Shown here piece by piece: positions 28,757-38,027 of a stretch of DNA of 64,000 nucleotides. The notes under the pieces were generated by a model. That model was not told the origin of the DNA, did no database searches, and worked only from the letters and a program-made list of their open reading frames with translations. Numbering within the stretch: position 1 is the stretch's first letter; each line of letters starts with the position of its first letter. The DNA is from [Clostridium] celerecrescens 18A (GTDB lineage: Bacteria > Bacillota > Clostridia > Lachnospirales > Lachnospiraceae), in the NCBI RefSeq assembly GCF_002797975.1, contig NZ_PGET01000001.1, forward strand, positions 1,984,001 to 2,048,000, written 5' to 3'. A program made the position numbers and the translations under genes.

Positions 28757-29383
28757 TCAGCTTGCTACTTTAGAAATCACTTCCAGCATAAAAGAATACG
28801 ATGTAGCTCCCGGATCCTGATGCCCCAGGCCCCGTTCACCCACATAACTGGCCCGGCCCTTGGTGGCAATCAGATCCTTTGTATGCTCCGCTCCGGACCA
28901 TGCTGCCTTGACTCCTGCATTAAGGACTTCCCCTGCCGTTTTCCCTTCCTGTGCAGCTTGATCCATGGCCTGATAGGACGGTACCATAGCATCCAGCATG
29001 GTCGCCTCCTCCACTACTGCCTTACCACGCTGTTCTACCGCTTCGATGGCAGTCTTTATGACCGTCAGAAAATCGGTGATGTCCACACCTTCCTTTCCAG
29101 CCATGGCCTGTCCAGCCTTCATGAAAGCAGATCCATATAACGGACCAGAGGCCCCGCCGACAGTAGAAACAAGCGTCATACCTACCGTCTTTAATATGGT
29201 CCCGATATCCTTGCCTTCCAAACCGGTTAGCTTTTCATTTACTGCAGCAAAACCACGGGCCAGGTTAATACCGTGATCACTGTCTCCAATCGGCTGGTCC
29301 AGTTCCGTAAGATAATCCTTTTGTTCTTCCATTTTTAAACTGATTGCTTTAATGATCTCTAATACCTTTTTACTGTCTGCCAT
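28757..29383 (-). CDS. dhaL: Dihydroxyacetone kinase ADP-binding subunit DhaL
   Basis: A 208-residue all-helical subunit (PF02734). QPIGDSDHGINLARGFAAV has the Asp residues that bind Mg-ADP, and LVSTVGGASGPLYGSAFMKA and VGERGLGHQDPGATSYSFML complete the nucleotide site. The ATG at 29381-29383 with AGAAAGGTGG was chosen over one 16 codons upstream. It transfers phosphate from DhaM to dihydroxyacetone held by DhaK. Confidence 0.94.
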   Translation of the reverse strand: MADSKKVLEIIKAISLKMEEQKDYLTELDQPIGDSDHGINLARGFAAVNEKLTGLEGKDIGTILKTVGMTLVSTVGGASGPLYGSAFMKAGQAMAGKEGVDITDFLTVIKTAIEAVEQRGKAVVEEATMLDAMVPSYQAMDQAAQEGKTAGEVLNAGVKAAWSGAEHTKDLIATKGRASYVGERGLGHQDPGATSYSFMLEVISKVAS

Positions 29384-29420
29384 GGCAATCCACCTTTCTG
29401 ATCCATATTTACATTGATAA

Positions 29421-29443
29421 AGTCCCCGCAAAAAGCGGGGACT
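29421..29443. promoter_or_regulatory. Intercistronic hairpin between dhaK and dhaL
   Basis: A 9-bp perfect GC-rich stem AGTCCCCGC/GCGGGGACT with a 5-base loop, followed on the minus strand by TTATC only. It probably tunes mRNA stability or partly terminates, lowering dhaL/dhaM relative to dhaK. Confidence 0.65.
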
Positions 29444-29466
29444 GAAAAAATATTAAAAATATCCCT

Positions 29467-30453
29467 TTATTTCCAGGCAGGCGTATCCGCGACCGCATCC
29501 AGAAGCTGCTTCATTTCATCATCCAAGCGAAGAAGGGAGATTGAAAAGCCCTGCATCTCGATGGAGGTCATATATTCTCCGACAAAGGTTTTATGTATCC
29601 GTATACCTTTTTCTGCCAGAACATCAGAAACCCGATTGTTAATGATATAAAGCTCCATCAGCGGTGTTCCGCCAGCACCATTAATCATAACTGCTACTTC
29701 GCTTCCTGCATAATCGATATCTTCAAGAATCTGACTCAGCAGCATATCAACGATCTCATCCGCTTTCTTAACCGGCTCTCTATGCGTTCCCGGTTCTCCG
29801 TGGATACCGATTCCAATTTCCATCTCATCATCGGAAAGGGTAAATCCCGGTTTCCCCGCTGCCGGTACCGTACAAGGTTCAATCGCTGCTCCCATCGTTC
29901 TTACATTATCAATTACTTTTTGCGCAGTTGCCTGCACTTGATCAAGATCTGCACCAGTCTCGGCCATAGCACCTGCTATTTTATGCACAAAGACTGTCCC
30001 TGCCACTCCTCTGCGGCCGATCGTATAAAGACTGTCCTTTACTGCCACATCATCATTCGTGACAACATGCTTCACGGTGATGCCTTCCATCTCCGCCATC
30101 TCTGCAGCCATCTCAAAGTTCATAACATCACCGGTATAGTTCTTAACGATCATAAGCACACCAGCATCCGTAGCCACCGCTTTAATGCCCTCATAGATCT
30201 GATCCGGAGTCGGGGATGTAAAGACCGGACCCGCAACTGCGGCATCCAGCATTCCTGTTCCGACAAAACCGCCATGAGCTGGTTCATGCCCGCTTCCGCC
30301 GCCGCTGATCAAAGCCACTTTACCCTCTTTCTTCTCGGCCCGCACAACAACATTACCACAATCCAGCTTTTTCAAATGCCGGGGATAAGCCTTCACCATC
30401 CCTAAAATCATCTGTTCTTCCACCAAAACTGTATCGTTAATAAATTTTTTCAT
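29467..30453 (-). CDS. dhaK: Dihydroxyacetone kinase substrate-binding subunit DhaK
   Basis: A 328-residue subunit (PF02733). LISGGGSGHEPAHGGFVGTG is the substrate loop, IVKNYTGDVMNFEMAAEMA follows, and GIGIHGEPGTHREPVKKA carries the His that binds dihydroxyacetone covalently. GDSLYT-type loops are replaced by DVAVKDSLYTIGRRGVAG, as in other DhaK. It makes dihydroxyacetone phosphate for glycolysis. No glycerol dehydrogenase gene is present in the window to supply dihydroxyacetone. Confidence 0.95.
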   Translation of the reverse strand: MKKFINDTVLVEEQMILGMVKAYPRHLKKLDCGNVVVRAEKKEGKVALISGGGSGHEPAHGGFVGTGMLDAAVAGPVFTSPTPDQIYEGIKAVATDAGVLMIVKNYTGDVMNFEMAAEMAEMEGITVKHVVTNDDVAVKDSLYTIGRRGVAGTVFVHKIAGAMAETGADLDQVQATAQKVIDNVRTMGAAIEPCTVPAAGKPGFTLSDDEMEIGIGIHGEPGTHREPVKKADEIVDMLLSQILEDIDYAGSEVAVMINGAGGTPLMELYIINNRVSDVLAEKGIRIHKTFVGEYMTSIEMQGFSISLLRLDDEMKQLLDAVADTPAWK

Positions 30454-30488
30454 TGAGAACCCCCTTGTCCATTCATTATTTTATGAAT

Positions 30489-30692
30489 TTATTCATCTTC
30501 ACCCAAACAATTCATATCATTTAAGCCGCAAGTTGTATCCTCTTCTTCATCCTCTAAGCAGTTCATATCATTGATGCCGCAGGTTGTATCGTCTTCTTCT
30601 CCAAGACAATTCATGTCATTCAAGCCGCAGGTTGTATCTTCATCTTCGGTTAATCCGTTCATATTGTTGATATCCATTTTCTTAATCTTCAT
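30489..30692 (-). CDS. 67-residue acidic peptide with three Cys-containing tandem repeats
   Basis: A small protein I do not recognise. After a short basic start (MKIKKMDINN) come three near-identical units of about 16 residues with the core DTTCG(L/I)NDMNCL, separated by acidic EED/EDEEE linkers. The first segment, INNMNGLTEDE, looks like a degenerate fourth unit without Cys. Each unit has two Cys six residues apart, six Cys in all. No signal peptide or membrane segment. The ribosome binding site AAGGAGG is strong and the gene fills the gap between two operon members, so it is surely translated. It could be a metal- or redox-active peptide or a multi-core modified-peptide precursor, but no maturation enzyme lies nearby. 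Confidence 0.85.
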   Translation of the reverse strand: MKIKKMDINNMNGLTEDEDTTCGLNDMNCLGEEDDTTCGINDMNCLEDEEEDTTCGLNDMNCLGEDE

Positions 30693-30751
30693 AGAAAGTC
30701 CTCCTTCGACTAATCATTCACAGCAACACAGAGCTTCAAAAAGACCCAATG

Positions 30752-31111
30752 TCATCTACACTCTTTTGTTGCTACGATATCTACTCCTGTTCCTGCCACA
30801 TCAGGCAGGATCACGTCACCAATCCGGACAGGCGCTTTCACCGTGATACCTTTGAGTGCTTTTACACATTCAAAGATTTTATCTTTGGGTATATCCTCTT
30901 TGGTTTTTACCGATACCATGTCGGATTTTCCGCCCTCCACCTTCACAGTGGATGTAACGATCCTTGTGGGATTGGTAACTTCCTTTCGGCCATATACCTC
31001 ACCTCGCTTACAGGTATTTCCTGTAATGTTCACGATTTCCCCGCCTTCCAGTTCCACGGTCAGAGGACAGCCCATAGGACAGCTGATACAGATAAGTTCT
31101 CTTTTTTCCAT
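30752..31111 (-). CDS. DUF1667 redox-type protein
   Basis: A 119-residue DUF1667 protein (PF07892). ICISCPMGCPLTVELEGGEI carries a CxxCxxxC-like cysteine set (ISCPMGC), and ITGNTCKRGEVYGRKEVTNP has a further Cys. These probably bind an iron-sulfur centre. The family is nearly always beside GlpA/GlpB-like flavoproteins in anaerobes, where it appears to be a third subunit of anaerobic glycerol 3-phosphate dehydrogenase. It begins two bases after the flavoprotein stop. Confidence 0.9.
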   Translation of the reverse strand: MEKRELICISCPMGCPLTVELEGGEIVNITGNTCKRGEVYGRKEVTNPTRIVTSTVKVEGGKSDMVSVKTKEDIPKDKIFECVKALKGITVKAPVRIGDVILPDVAGTGVDIVATKECR

Positions 31112-31113
31112 AC

Positions 31114-32379
31114 CTATGCCTCCTCTATCCTTATTGTAATCCTGTCAACATCCGGATGCAACAGTAACTTTTCTTTTTCCAGCCTTATTTCTTCCATTTC
31201 TCCTGGTGCCATCACCATCCGTTTCCGATGCAGCACCCTCTCGTTATTAAAGTATACACCGATATAGCAGTTTTTATAAACATTTCCGACCCGGAACCGG
31301 ACAATTTGAGTTGCCTCCATACGTTCTGGGTTAATCGTGCTTGGAACCGTATAACGAACCCCATCAGTTCCCTCAAGGCTGATTTCCCGGCCGCCCGTTT
31401 TTTGCGTCCCGTTTTTCACATATATTGCAGCATTCTTTCCGGCAGCAGCAGCTTCTTCCGAAACGAAATCCACCAAGTCATGCACATGAAGCACGTTTCC
31501 GCAGGCAAAGACTCCTTCCACATTTGTTTCCAGACTTTCATTTACAATCGGGCCTGATGTAACCGGATTCAAAACCACTCCCATGGCACCGGAGAGTTCA
31601 TTTTCCGGTATCAGTCCGACCGATAATAGCAAGGTGTCACAGGAATATTCCTCTTCTGTTCCGGCAATTGGTTTCCCCCTGTCATCCACTGCTGCCAGAG
31701 TAATTCCCTCCAACCGCTCCTTGCCTCTGATCTCAACTACCGTATGCTTCAATTTAAGCGGAATTCCATAATCATCCAGGCACTGGACAATATTCCTTTT
31801 AAGCCCTCCGGAATATGGCATGATTTCAGCCACCACCTTAACCCTGGCCCCTTCCAGAGTCAGTCGTCTGGCCATAATCAATCCGATATCTCCGGATCCA
31901 AGGATCACTACCTCACGCCCGGGCATGTAGCCTTCCATATTTACAAGACGCTGTGCTGTACCGGCCGAAAAAATACCGGCCGGCCGATATCCAGGTATAT
32001 TGAGAGCTCCCCTGGAGCGTTCTCTGCATCCCATTGCCAGGATGATCGCCTTGGCCTGGATATCAAACAGTCCTTCCTCCCTGTTCATAGCCGTAACTAC
32101 CTTGTCAGGGCTGATTTCCATAACCATTGTATTTAGAACAAATTCAATCTTATGTTTTTCCACTTGTTCCGTGAAACGAGCCGCGTATTCCGGCCCTGTC
32201 AATTCTTCCTTAAATGTATGCAGTCCAAAACCGTTATGAATGCACTGATTTAATATTCCCCCGAGCTCCTTATCCCTTTCCAGGATTAATATACTTTCAG
32301 AGCCGTTATCCCGGGCCGCAATCGCCGCAGCAAGGCCAGCAGGACCGCCGCCAATTATCACAATATCATATTCTTTCAT
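31114..32379 (-). CDS. NAD(P)/FAD-dependent oxidoreductase, GlpB-like partner
   Basis: A 421-residue pyridine nucleotide-disulfide-type flavoprotein (Pyr_redox_2). DIVIIGGGPAGLAAAIAARD binds FAD, MPGREVVILGSGDIGLIMAR binds the second nucleotide, and NVEGVFACGNVLHVHDLVDF is the C-terminal FAD contact. It is encoded between a DAO-type dehydrogenase and a DUF1667 protein and so probably passes electrons from glycerol 3-phosphate to a cytoplasmic acceptor. In this arrangement it takes the place of membrane-linked GlpC. Confidence 0.9.
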   Translation of the reverse strand: MKEYDIVIIGGGPAGLAAAIAARDNGSESILILERDKELGGILNQCIHNGFGLHTFKEELTGPEYAARFTEQVEKHKIEFVLNTMVMEISPDKVVTAMNREEGLFDIQAKAIILAMGCRERSRGALNIPGYRPAGIFSAGTAQRLVNMEGYMPGREVVILGSGDIGLIMARRLTLEGARVKVVAEIMPYSGGLKRNIVQCLDDYGIPLKLKHTVVEIRGKERLEGITLAAVDDRGKPIAGTEEEYSCDTLLLSVGLIPENELSGAMGVVLNPVTSGPIVNESLETNVEGVFACGNVLHVHDLVDFVSEEAAAAGKNAAIYVKNGTQKTGGREISLEGTDGVRYTVPSTINPERMEATQIVRFRVGNVYKNCYIGVYFNNERVLHRKRMVMAPGEMEEIRLEKEKLLLHPDVDRITIRIEEA

Positions 32380-32397
32380 CCAAAGCGCGCCCCCTTT

Positions 32398-33834
32398 TTA
32401 TATTCTGTCCTTGTTATATCCGACTAACAGCTGTGAATTCCCGCCGGATTTTGTTATTTCTGTCATGGGAATGCCCAGTTCCCGGTGCAGAATCTCCATT
32501 GTTTTAGGCGTGCAAAAACCTGCCTGACAGCGCCCTGCCCCTGCCCTGGTCCGGCGTTTGATACCATCTAAGGTTCGGGCTCCCAAAGGCCGGTGAATGG
32601 CGTCTAAAATCTCCCCTTCCGTCACCATCTCGCAGCGGCAGATAATATTTCCATATGCCGGTTCTTTCTCAATAAGAGCTGCTTTCTCCTCTTTTGACAG
32701 CGTATCCAGATCAATATTTCCTTTGCGGGTTCCGTTAAAATCAGGATTAATATCCAGGTCCAGCTTTTCCCGTAAGATTTCTGCTGTCATTTTGCCGATC
32801 GCCGGACTGCTGGTAAGCCCCGGTGATTCAATGCCTGCACAGTCCACAAAACCCGGTGCATCTTCCAGCTCCCGGATAATAAATTCATGATGGTCTTCAT
32901 GGGCCCTTAAGCCCGCAAAAGAGGTGATCACTTGTCTAAATGGCAGATTCTTCACGTTAAGACAGGCCTTTGAAAGTTCGTCAAGGCCCTCCCTGGTAGT
33001 CGCCGTGCCTTCCTTATCCTCTATATCAACAGCGGTTGGGCCGACGATTAGATTTCCATGTACCGTAGGAGTTACCAGTACCCCCTTGCCATATTTACTC
33101 GGCAGCGCAAAAATTGTCCGTTTCACATGCTTTCCTGCGTTTTTGTCCAATAGAAAGTAATCACCGCGCCGGGGAGTGATATGGATCTTTGATTCACTGA
33201 CCATATTATGAAAGCGGTCTGCATAAACACCGGCCGCGTTCACCACATACCGGGTCTCATACTCGCCCTTGCTTGTTACCAGCTTCCAGCCACCCTCGAT
33301 CTGCTTGATACTCTCTACCTCGGTATCAAATTTAAAGTCAATGCCATTGGTATAAGCATTTTCTGCCAATGCAATATTCAAATGAAAGGGACATACAATC
33401 CCCGCTGTAGGAGCAGATAAAACTGCAATCACCTCATCTGCCAGGTTTGGCTCCATTTCCCTGATTCTTGCCTGGTCTGTAATGATTTCCAGATCCTTTA
33501 CACCATTTTTAACACCCCGGTCATAAAGGGCCTGCAGATTCGGCAGCGATGCTTCATCCAGGCATACAACCATAGACCCGCACTGTTCAAAAGGAATATC
33601 AAGCTCCTTAGAAAGCTCTGGCATCATTTGATTTCCTTCAACATTCAGCTTAGCCATCAGGGATCCTTCTGCCGCATCATAGCCCGCATGGATGATGGCA
33701 CTGTTGGCCTTGGTGGTGCCGCAGCACACATCCTCTTCTTTTTCCAGAACACAGGCATTCACCTTGTACCGGGAAAGTTCACGTGCGACGGCACTGCCAG
33801 ATACACCCGCTCCAATAATAATTACGTCATACAT
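32398..33834 (-). CDS. GlpA-like glycerol 3-phosphate dehydrogenase
   Basis: A 478-residue flavoprotein. The DAO domain starts with DVIIIGAGVSGSAVARELSR and contains KANSAIIHAGYDA and VVNAAGVYADRFHNM. The C-terminal Fer2_BFD domain has ICRCEMVTEGEILDAIHRP and GAGRCQAGFCTPKTMEIL, four Cys for a [2Fe-2S] cluster. This is the layout of anaerobic GlpA, oxidising glycerol 3-phosphate to dihydroxyacetone phosphate. It follows glpK and glpF, which supply the substrate. Confidence 0.9.
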   Translation of the reverse strand: MYDVIIIGAGVSGSAVARELSRYKVNACVLEKEEDVCCGTTKANSAIIHAGYDAAEGSLMAKLNVEGNQMMPELSKELDIPFEQCGSMVVCLDEASLPNLQALYDRGVKNGVKDLEIITDQARIREMEPNLADEVIAVLSAPTAGIVCPFHLNIALAENAYTNGIDFKFDTEVESIKQIEGGWKLVTSKGEYETRYVVNAAGVYADRFHNMVSESKIHITPRRGDYFLLDKNAGKHVKRTIFALPSKYGKGVLVTPTVHGNLIVGPTAVDIEDKEGTATTREGLDELSKACLNVKNLPFRQVITSFAGLRAHEDHHEFIIRELEDAPGFVDCAGIESPGLTSSPAIGKMTAEILREKLDLDINPDFNGTRKGNIDLDTLSKEEKAALIEKEPAYGNIICRCEMVTEGEILDAIHRPLGARTLDGIKRRTRAGAGRCQAGFCTPKTMEILHRELGIPMTEITKSGGNSQLLVGYNKDRI

Positions 33835-33867
33835 ACTTTTGTGTCCTCCCTTTCATATATTACCAGA

Positions 33868-33910
33868 AGCGGCACAAATAAGACGTGTTTCCACGCCTAT
33901 TTGCGCCGCT
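33868..33910. promoter_or_regulatory. Long intercistronic stem-loop between glpF and the glpA-like gene
   Basis: AGCGGCRCAAATA pairs with TATTTGYGCCGCT, with further pairs toward a small loop (ACGTG/CACG). No T-run on the minus strand, so a processing or stability element rather than a terminator. Confidence 0.6.
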
Positions 33911-33972
33911 CCATTCTCCCGCAATCCATATATGATATTATCGATCAGGATGGTTATATGATTATCTCAAAA

Positions 33973-34686
33973 TTATGCCCAGGGAATTGCCTGATACAGC
34001 AGTACCGCAGCAATCGCACCAATGACAGGACCGACAATAACAACTGGTGCATAACCCCAATTAGAATCGCCTTTGTCCTTAATCGGAAGAACACTGTGGG
34101 CAATACGCGGACCAAGGTCACGAGCCGGATTAATCGCATATCCGGTCAGTCCGCCAAGAGACATACCAACAGAAACGATAATACCAAATACCAGGAGCTT
34201 ATCCAGACCGGTAGCTATGCCGCTGACCTGTGAAATACCCTTAATACTGAATACTAATACGAACGTACCGATCGCTTCACTTAAAATATTTCGTCCCATA
34301 TTGGGAATAGATGGTCCTGTTGAAAATACACCAAGCTTGGTAGCCGCAGATTCTGTTGCATCAAATTGATCCTTGAACAGAAGATAAACAAGAACCGCCC
34401 CGCAAAATGCACCAGCAAACTGAGCTACTATGTAACCGGGAACCAGCCCCCAGGCCATGCTTCCATCCACAGCTAAGGCAATTGTTAATGCAGGATTAAA
34501 ATGGGCACCGGAAGCTGCGCCGAAGATAAAGGCCGGAATTAAAACAGCAAGACCCCATGCAAAGGTAATTTGAATTGAACCAGCACCTTTCATACCAGAC
34601 TTGTTTAATGTTACGTTTGCTACAACGCCATCGCCTAAAAGAATCAGAATCATGGTCCCGATAAATTCTGCTATATATGGCAACAT
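33973..34686 (-). CDS. glpF: Glycerol facilitator (aquaglyceroporin) GlpF
   Basis: A 237-residue MIP-family channel with six hydrophobic helices. The two NPA boxes are GAHFNPALTIALAVDG and YAINPARDLGPR. The Asp after the second NPAR marks a glycerol rather than water channel. The ATG at 34684-34686 starting MLPYIAEFIGT was chosen over one ten codons upstream, with GGGGGA before it. Confidence 0.95.
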   Translation of the reverse strand: MLPYIAEFIGTMILILLGDGVVANVTLNKSGMKGAGSIQITFAWGLAVLIPAFIFGAASGAHFNPALTIALAVDGSMAWGLVPGYIVAQFAGAFCGAVLVYLLFKDQFDATESAATKLGVFSTGPSIPNMGRNILSEAIGTFVLVFSIKGISQVSGIATGLDKLLVFGIIVSVGMSLGGLTGYAINPARDLGPRIAHSVLPIKDKGDSNWGYAPVVIVGPVIGAIAAVLLYQAIPWA

Positions 34687-34736
34687 AATGTATCCCCCTT
34701 GTTCATTTTTGCACATTAATAGTTACAAAAATCGTT

Positions 34737-36305
<1,569 letters not shown>

Positions 36306-36316
36306 TCAGTTCCTTC

Positions 36317-36886
36317 TTACATTTTCCATACCATCGGATTGGTTGTGGATACGGATATCGCACCTGCGGTGAGAGCCTCCATCACATCCTCTTTGTCCGA
36401 TATCAGACCTCCGGCTATCACCGGCACCTTGACCAGACTGCATACCCTCTTAATCACCTTTGGCATCAGACCGGGCAATATTTCGATAATATCCGGCCTG
36501 GCTACATTCATCAGCCTATCTATATTTTCAAAAGCCATAGAATCCAGGACAAATATTCTTAATGTTGTGAATAATGATAATTCTTTTGCCCGCTTAATCA
36601 GTGCCGGCTTTGTTGAGATAATGCCGTCCGCTTTCGTATTATTCTTAATGAAATCAACTGCAATTTCTCTTCCGCTTAAACCTGTAATCAGGTCAATATG
36701 TACCATAGCTACTTTATCCGCATCTTTGATCTGCTTAACAATCGAACTTAAATTGCAGATATCACCGAACAGGATAAACACCACCCGGATCTCCTCCATG
36801 CTACAGCAGTCGGCAAGACCTTTCATATCCTTTACCGCCGCGATAACCGGATTGCTCTCAAACAAGTCGTAATATTTCTGGTCCAT
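36317..36886 (-). CDS. glpP: Glycerol 3-phosphate-responsive antiterminator GlpP
   Basis: A 189-residue GlpP-family RNA-binding regulator (PF04309). FILFGDICNLSSIVKQIKDA, VHIDLITGLSGREIAVDFIK, IISTKPALIKRAKEL and PVIAGGLISDKEDVMEAL are the conserved blocks of this TIM-barrel-like fold. With bound glycerol 3-phosphate it lets RNA polymerase read through a leader terminator. Such a terminator lies 85 bases upstream of its own start. The ATG with GGAG was chosen over one 30 codons upstream that would start within the terminator region. Confidence 0.93.
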   Translation of the reverse strand: MDQKYYDLFESNPVIAAVKDMKGLADCCSMEEIRVVFILFGDICNLSSIVKQIKDADKVAMVHIDLITGLSGREIAVDFIKNNTKADGIISTKPALIKRAKELSLFTTLRIFVLDSMAFENIDRLMNVARPDIIEILPGLMPKVIKRVCSLVKVPVIAGGLISDKEDVMEALTAGAISVSTTNPMVWKM

Positions 36887-36970
36887 TGGAGCTCCTCTCT
36901 TTTTTGCATCGATATCCTTTTTGACATCTGGCCGCAAAAGCCTGCCAGTAATCATCCAAAACGGAAAAAA

Positions 36971-37013
36971 GAGCATAGTTTAGAATCAACATTTCTGTTG
37001 TTCTGCTATGCTC
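36971..37013 (-). terminator. Leader terminator of the glp/dha operon (antitermination target)
   Basis: The perfect 8-bp stem GAGCATAG/CTATGCTC, with an A/T-rich inner region, is followed on the minus strand by six T. It lies between the promoter (37047-37075) and the first gene, glpP, so it would stop transcription unless antiterminated. GlpP is the obvious candidate by analogy with Bacillus glpFK/glpD leaders. Confidence 0.8.
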
Positions 37014-37046
37014 TCATCATCTCCGCATGATTATTACCTTGAACTC

Positions 37047-37075
37047 AATATAGCACATTGTATATACTCTTTCAA
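37047..37075 (-). promoter_or_regulatory. Promoter of the glycerol operon
   Basis: On the minus strand TTGAAA (37070-37075), 17 bases, TATATT (37047-37052). The transcript would start about 30 bases before the leader terminator. Confidence 0.65.
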
Positions 37076-37180
37076 TAGTTCAAATTTTTTTCTGTAGAAT
37101 CAAACAGTTTATCGGCATCTTAAACTACATTTTTGTGCAATTTGTATATTATTTTAATTTTTTTATTTTATTTTTAGTTA

Positions 37181-37837
37181 TTATTTTAACAATGTGACAA
37201 TTTCCTCTATCGCCTTGTTCCCCATATGGATTTCTTTATCATTGAATATGATCATCGGCACACGCTCAATATTATACTTGGCGACCAAATCCGTATAAAG
37301 TGCCGCATCGATCATTTCCGCCTCGATATCAGGATTCAAAATTGCAATCTGCTGACAAGCCGCCACTACCCCGGGACAATGATGGCATGACAAGGATACA
37401 CATATCTTTATATTGGTTTTTGTCTTGAGCTTTAAAATCTTTTTTCGCAGGCCGCCCGATATCTTCTGCCCCGGACCTGCAAGATTATATATAGCCAAAA
37501 TAAAAGAATTGATTTCTTTCCCGCCCGGAATTCCGTGAAAAGCACAGCGGCCATAGCTTCCCGCCTTATAAAGACCGGTAACCGGCAGAAAAGCCGTATC
37601 CAGCTCCGGAACCTGATCCCCCTCCTCCGGGGAGTACAGCTCCAGGCACAGCTTTTCACTGAGAGAGACAATCGTTTTCAGAAATGAAGCCATCTGCAAA
37701 TCTTTTTCCCTTGAAATATCCACCACTGCTTTGATTGTCACCGGGTCTTTCATTTTTTTCAATATATCAGACAGCTGCACGTTCAGCTCCTGATCAATCA
37801 AATTACTTTCTGCTGATATTGTTGTAATATCAAGCAT
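37181..37837 (-). CDS. Stand-alone AhpF N-terminal-like tandem thioredoxin-fold protein
   Basis: A 218-residue protein with two thioredoxin-like halves. The second holds the redox pair in VSLSCHHCPGVVAACQQIAI (CxxC), followed by YNIERVPMIIFND with the cis-Pro. This is the layout of the N-terminal domain of AhpF, here without the fused FAD/NAD module. It probably passes electrons from a thioredoxin reductase-like flavoprotein to a peroxiredoxin. The ATG with GAGGAGG at eight bases was chosen over a GTG three codons upstream that overlaps the binding site. Confidence 0.82.
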   Translation of the reverse strand: MLDITTISAESNLIDQELNVQLSDILKKMKDPVTIKAVVDISREKDLQMASFLKTIVSLSEKLCLELYSPEEGDQVPELDTAFLPVTGLYKAGSYGRCAFHGIPGGKEINSFILAIYNLAGPGQKISGGLRKKILKLKTKTNIKICVSLSCHHCPGVVAACQQIAILNPDIEAEMIDAALYTDLVAKYNIERVPMIIFNDKEIHMGNKAIEEIVTLLK

Positions 37838-37987
37838 AACAGGCACCTCCTCTGTTGTTGTTTCTATACCTCATCAAATGAGATACAATCATGAATATTC
37901 TTTTATAAGCTTATTTTAGCGAAAAAAATGCTGACTATCAATAGTAATTTTTTTAATTTGTCTCACAACAAATATTATTGAAGAAAA

Positions 37988-38020
37988 AAGACGCCTCATT
38001 TTCTACAAAATGAGCGTCTT
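37988..38020 (-). terminator. Intrinsic terminator of the PTS-peptidase operon
   Basis: AAGACGC and inner TCATTTT pair with AAAATGA and GCGTCTT (one bulge), followed by TTTTTTC on the minus strand, eight bases after the aminotransferase stop. Confidence 0.88.
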
Positions 38021-38027
38021 TCTATCA

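Noticed and set aside
30489..30692. Calling the repeat peptide a RiPP precursor
   Set aside because: No radical SAM, cyclodehydratase, lanthipeptide synthetase or peptidase-transporter gene lies nearby; the only radical SAM enzyme in the window is the Cfr-type rRNA methyltransferase.
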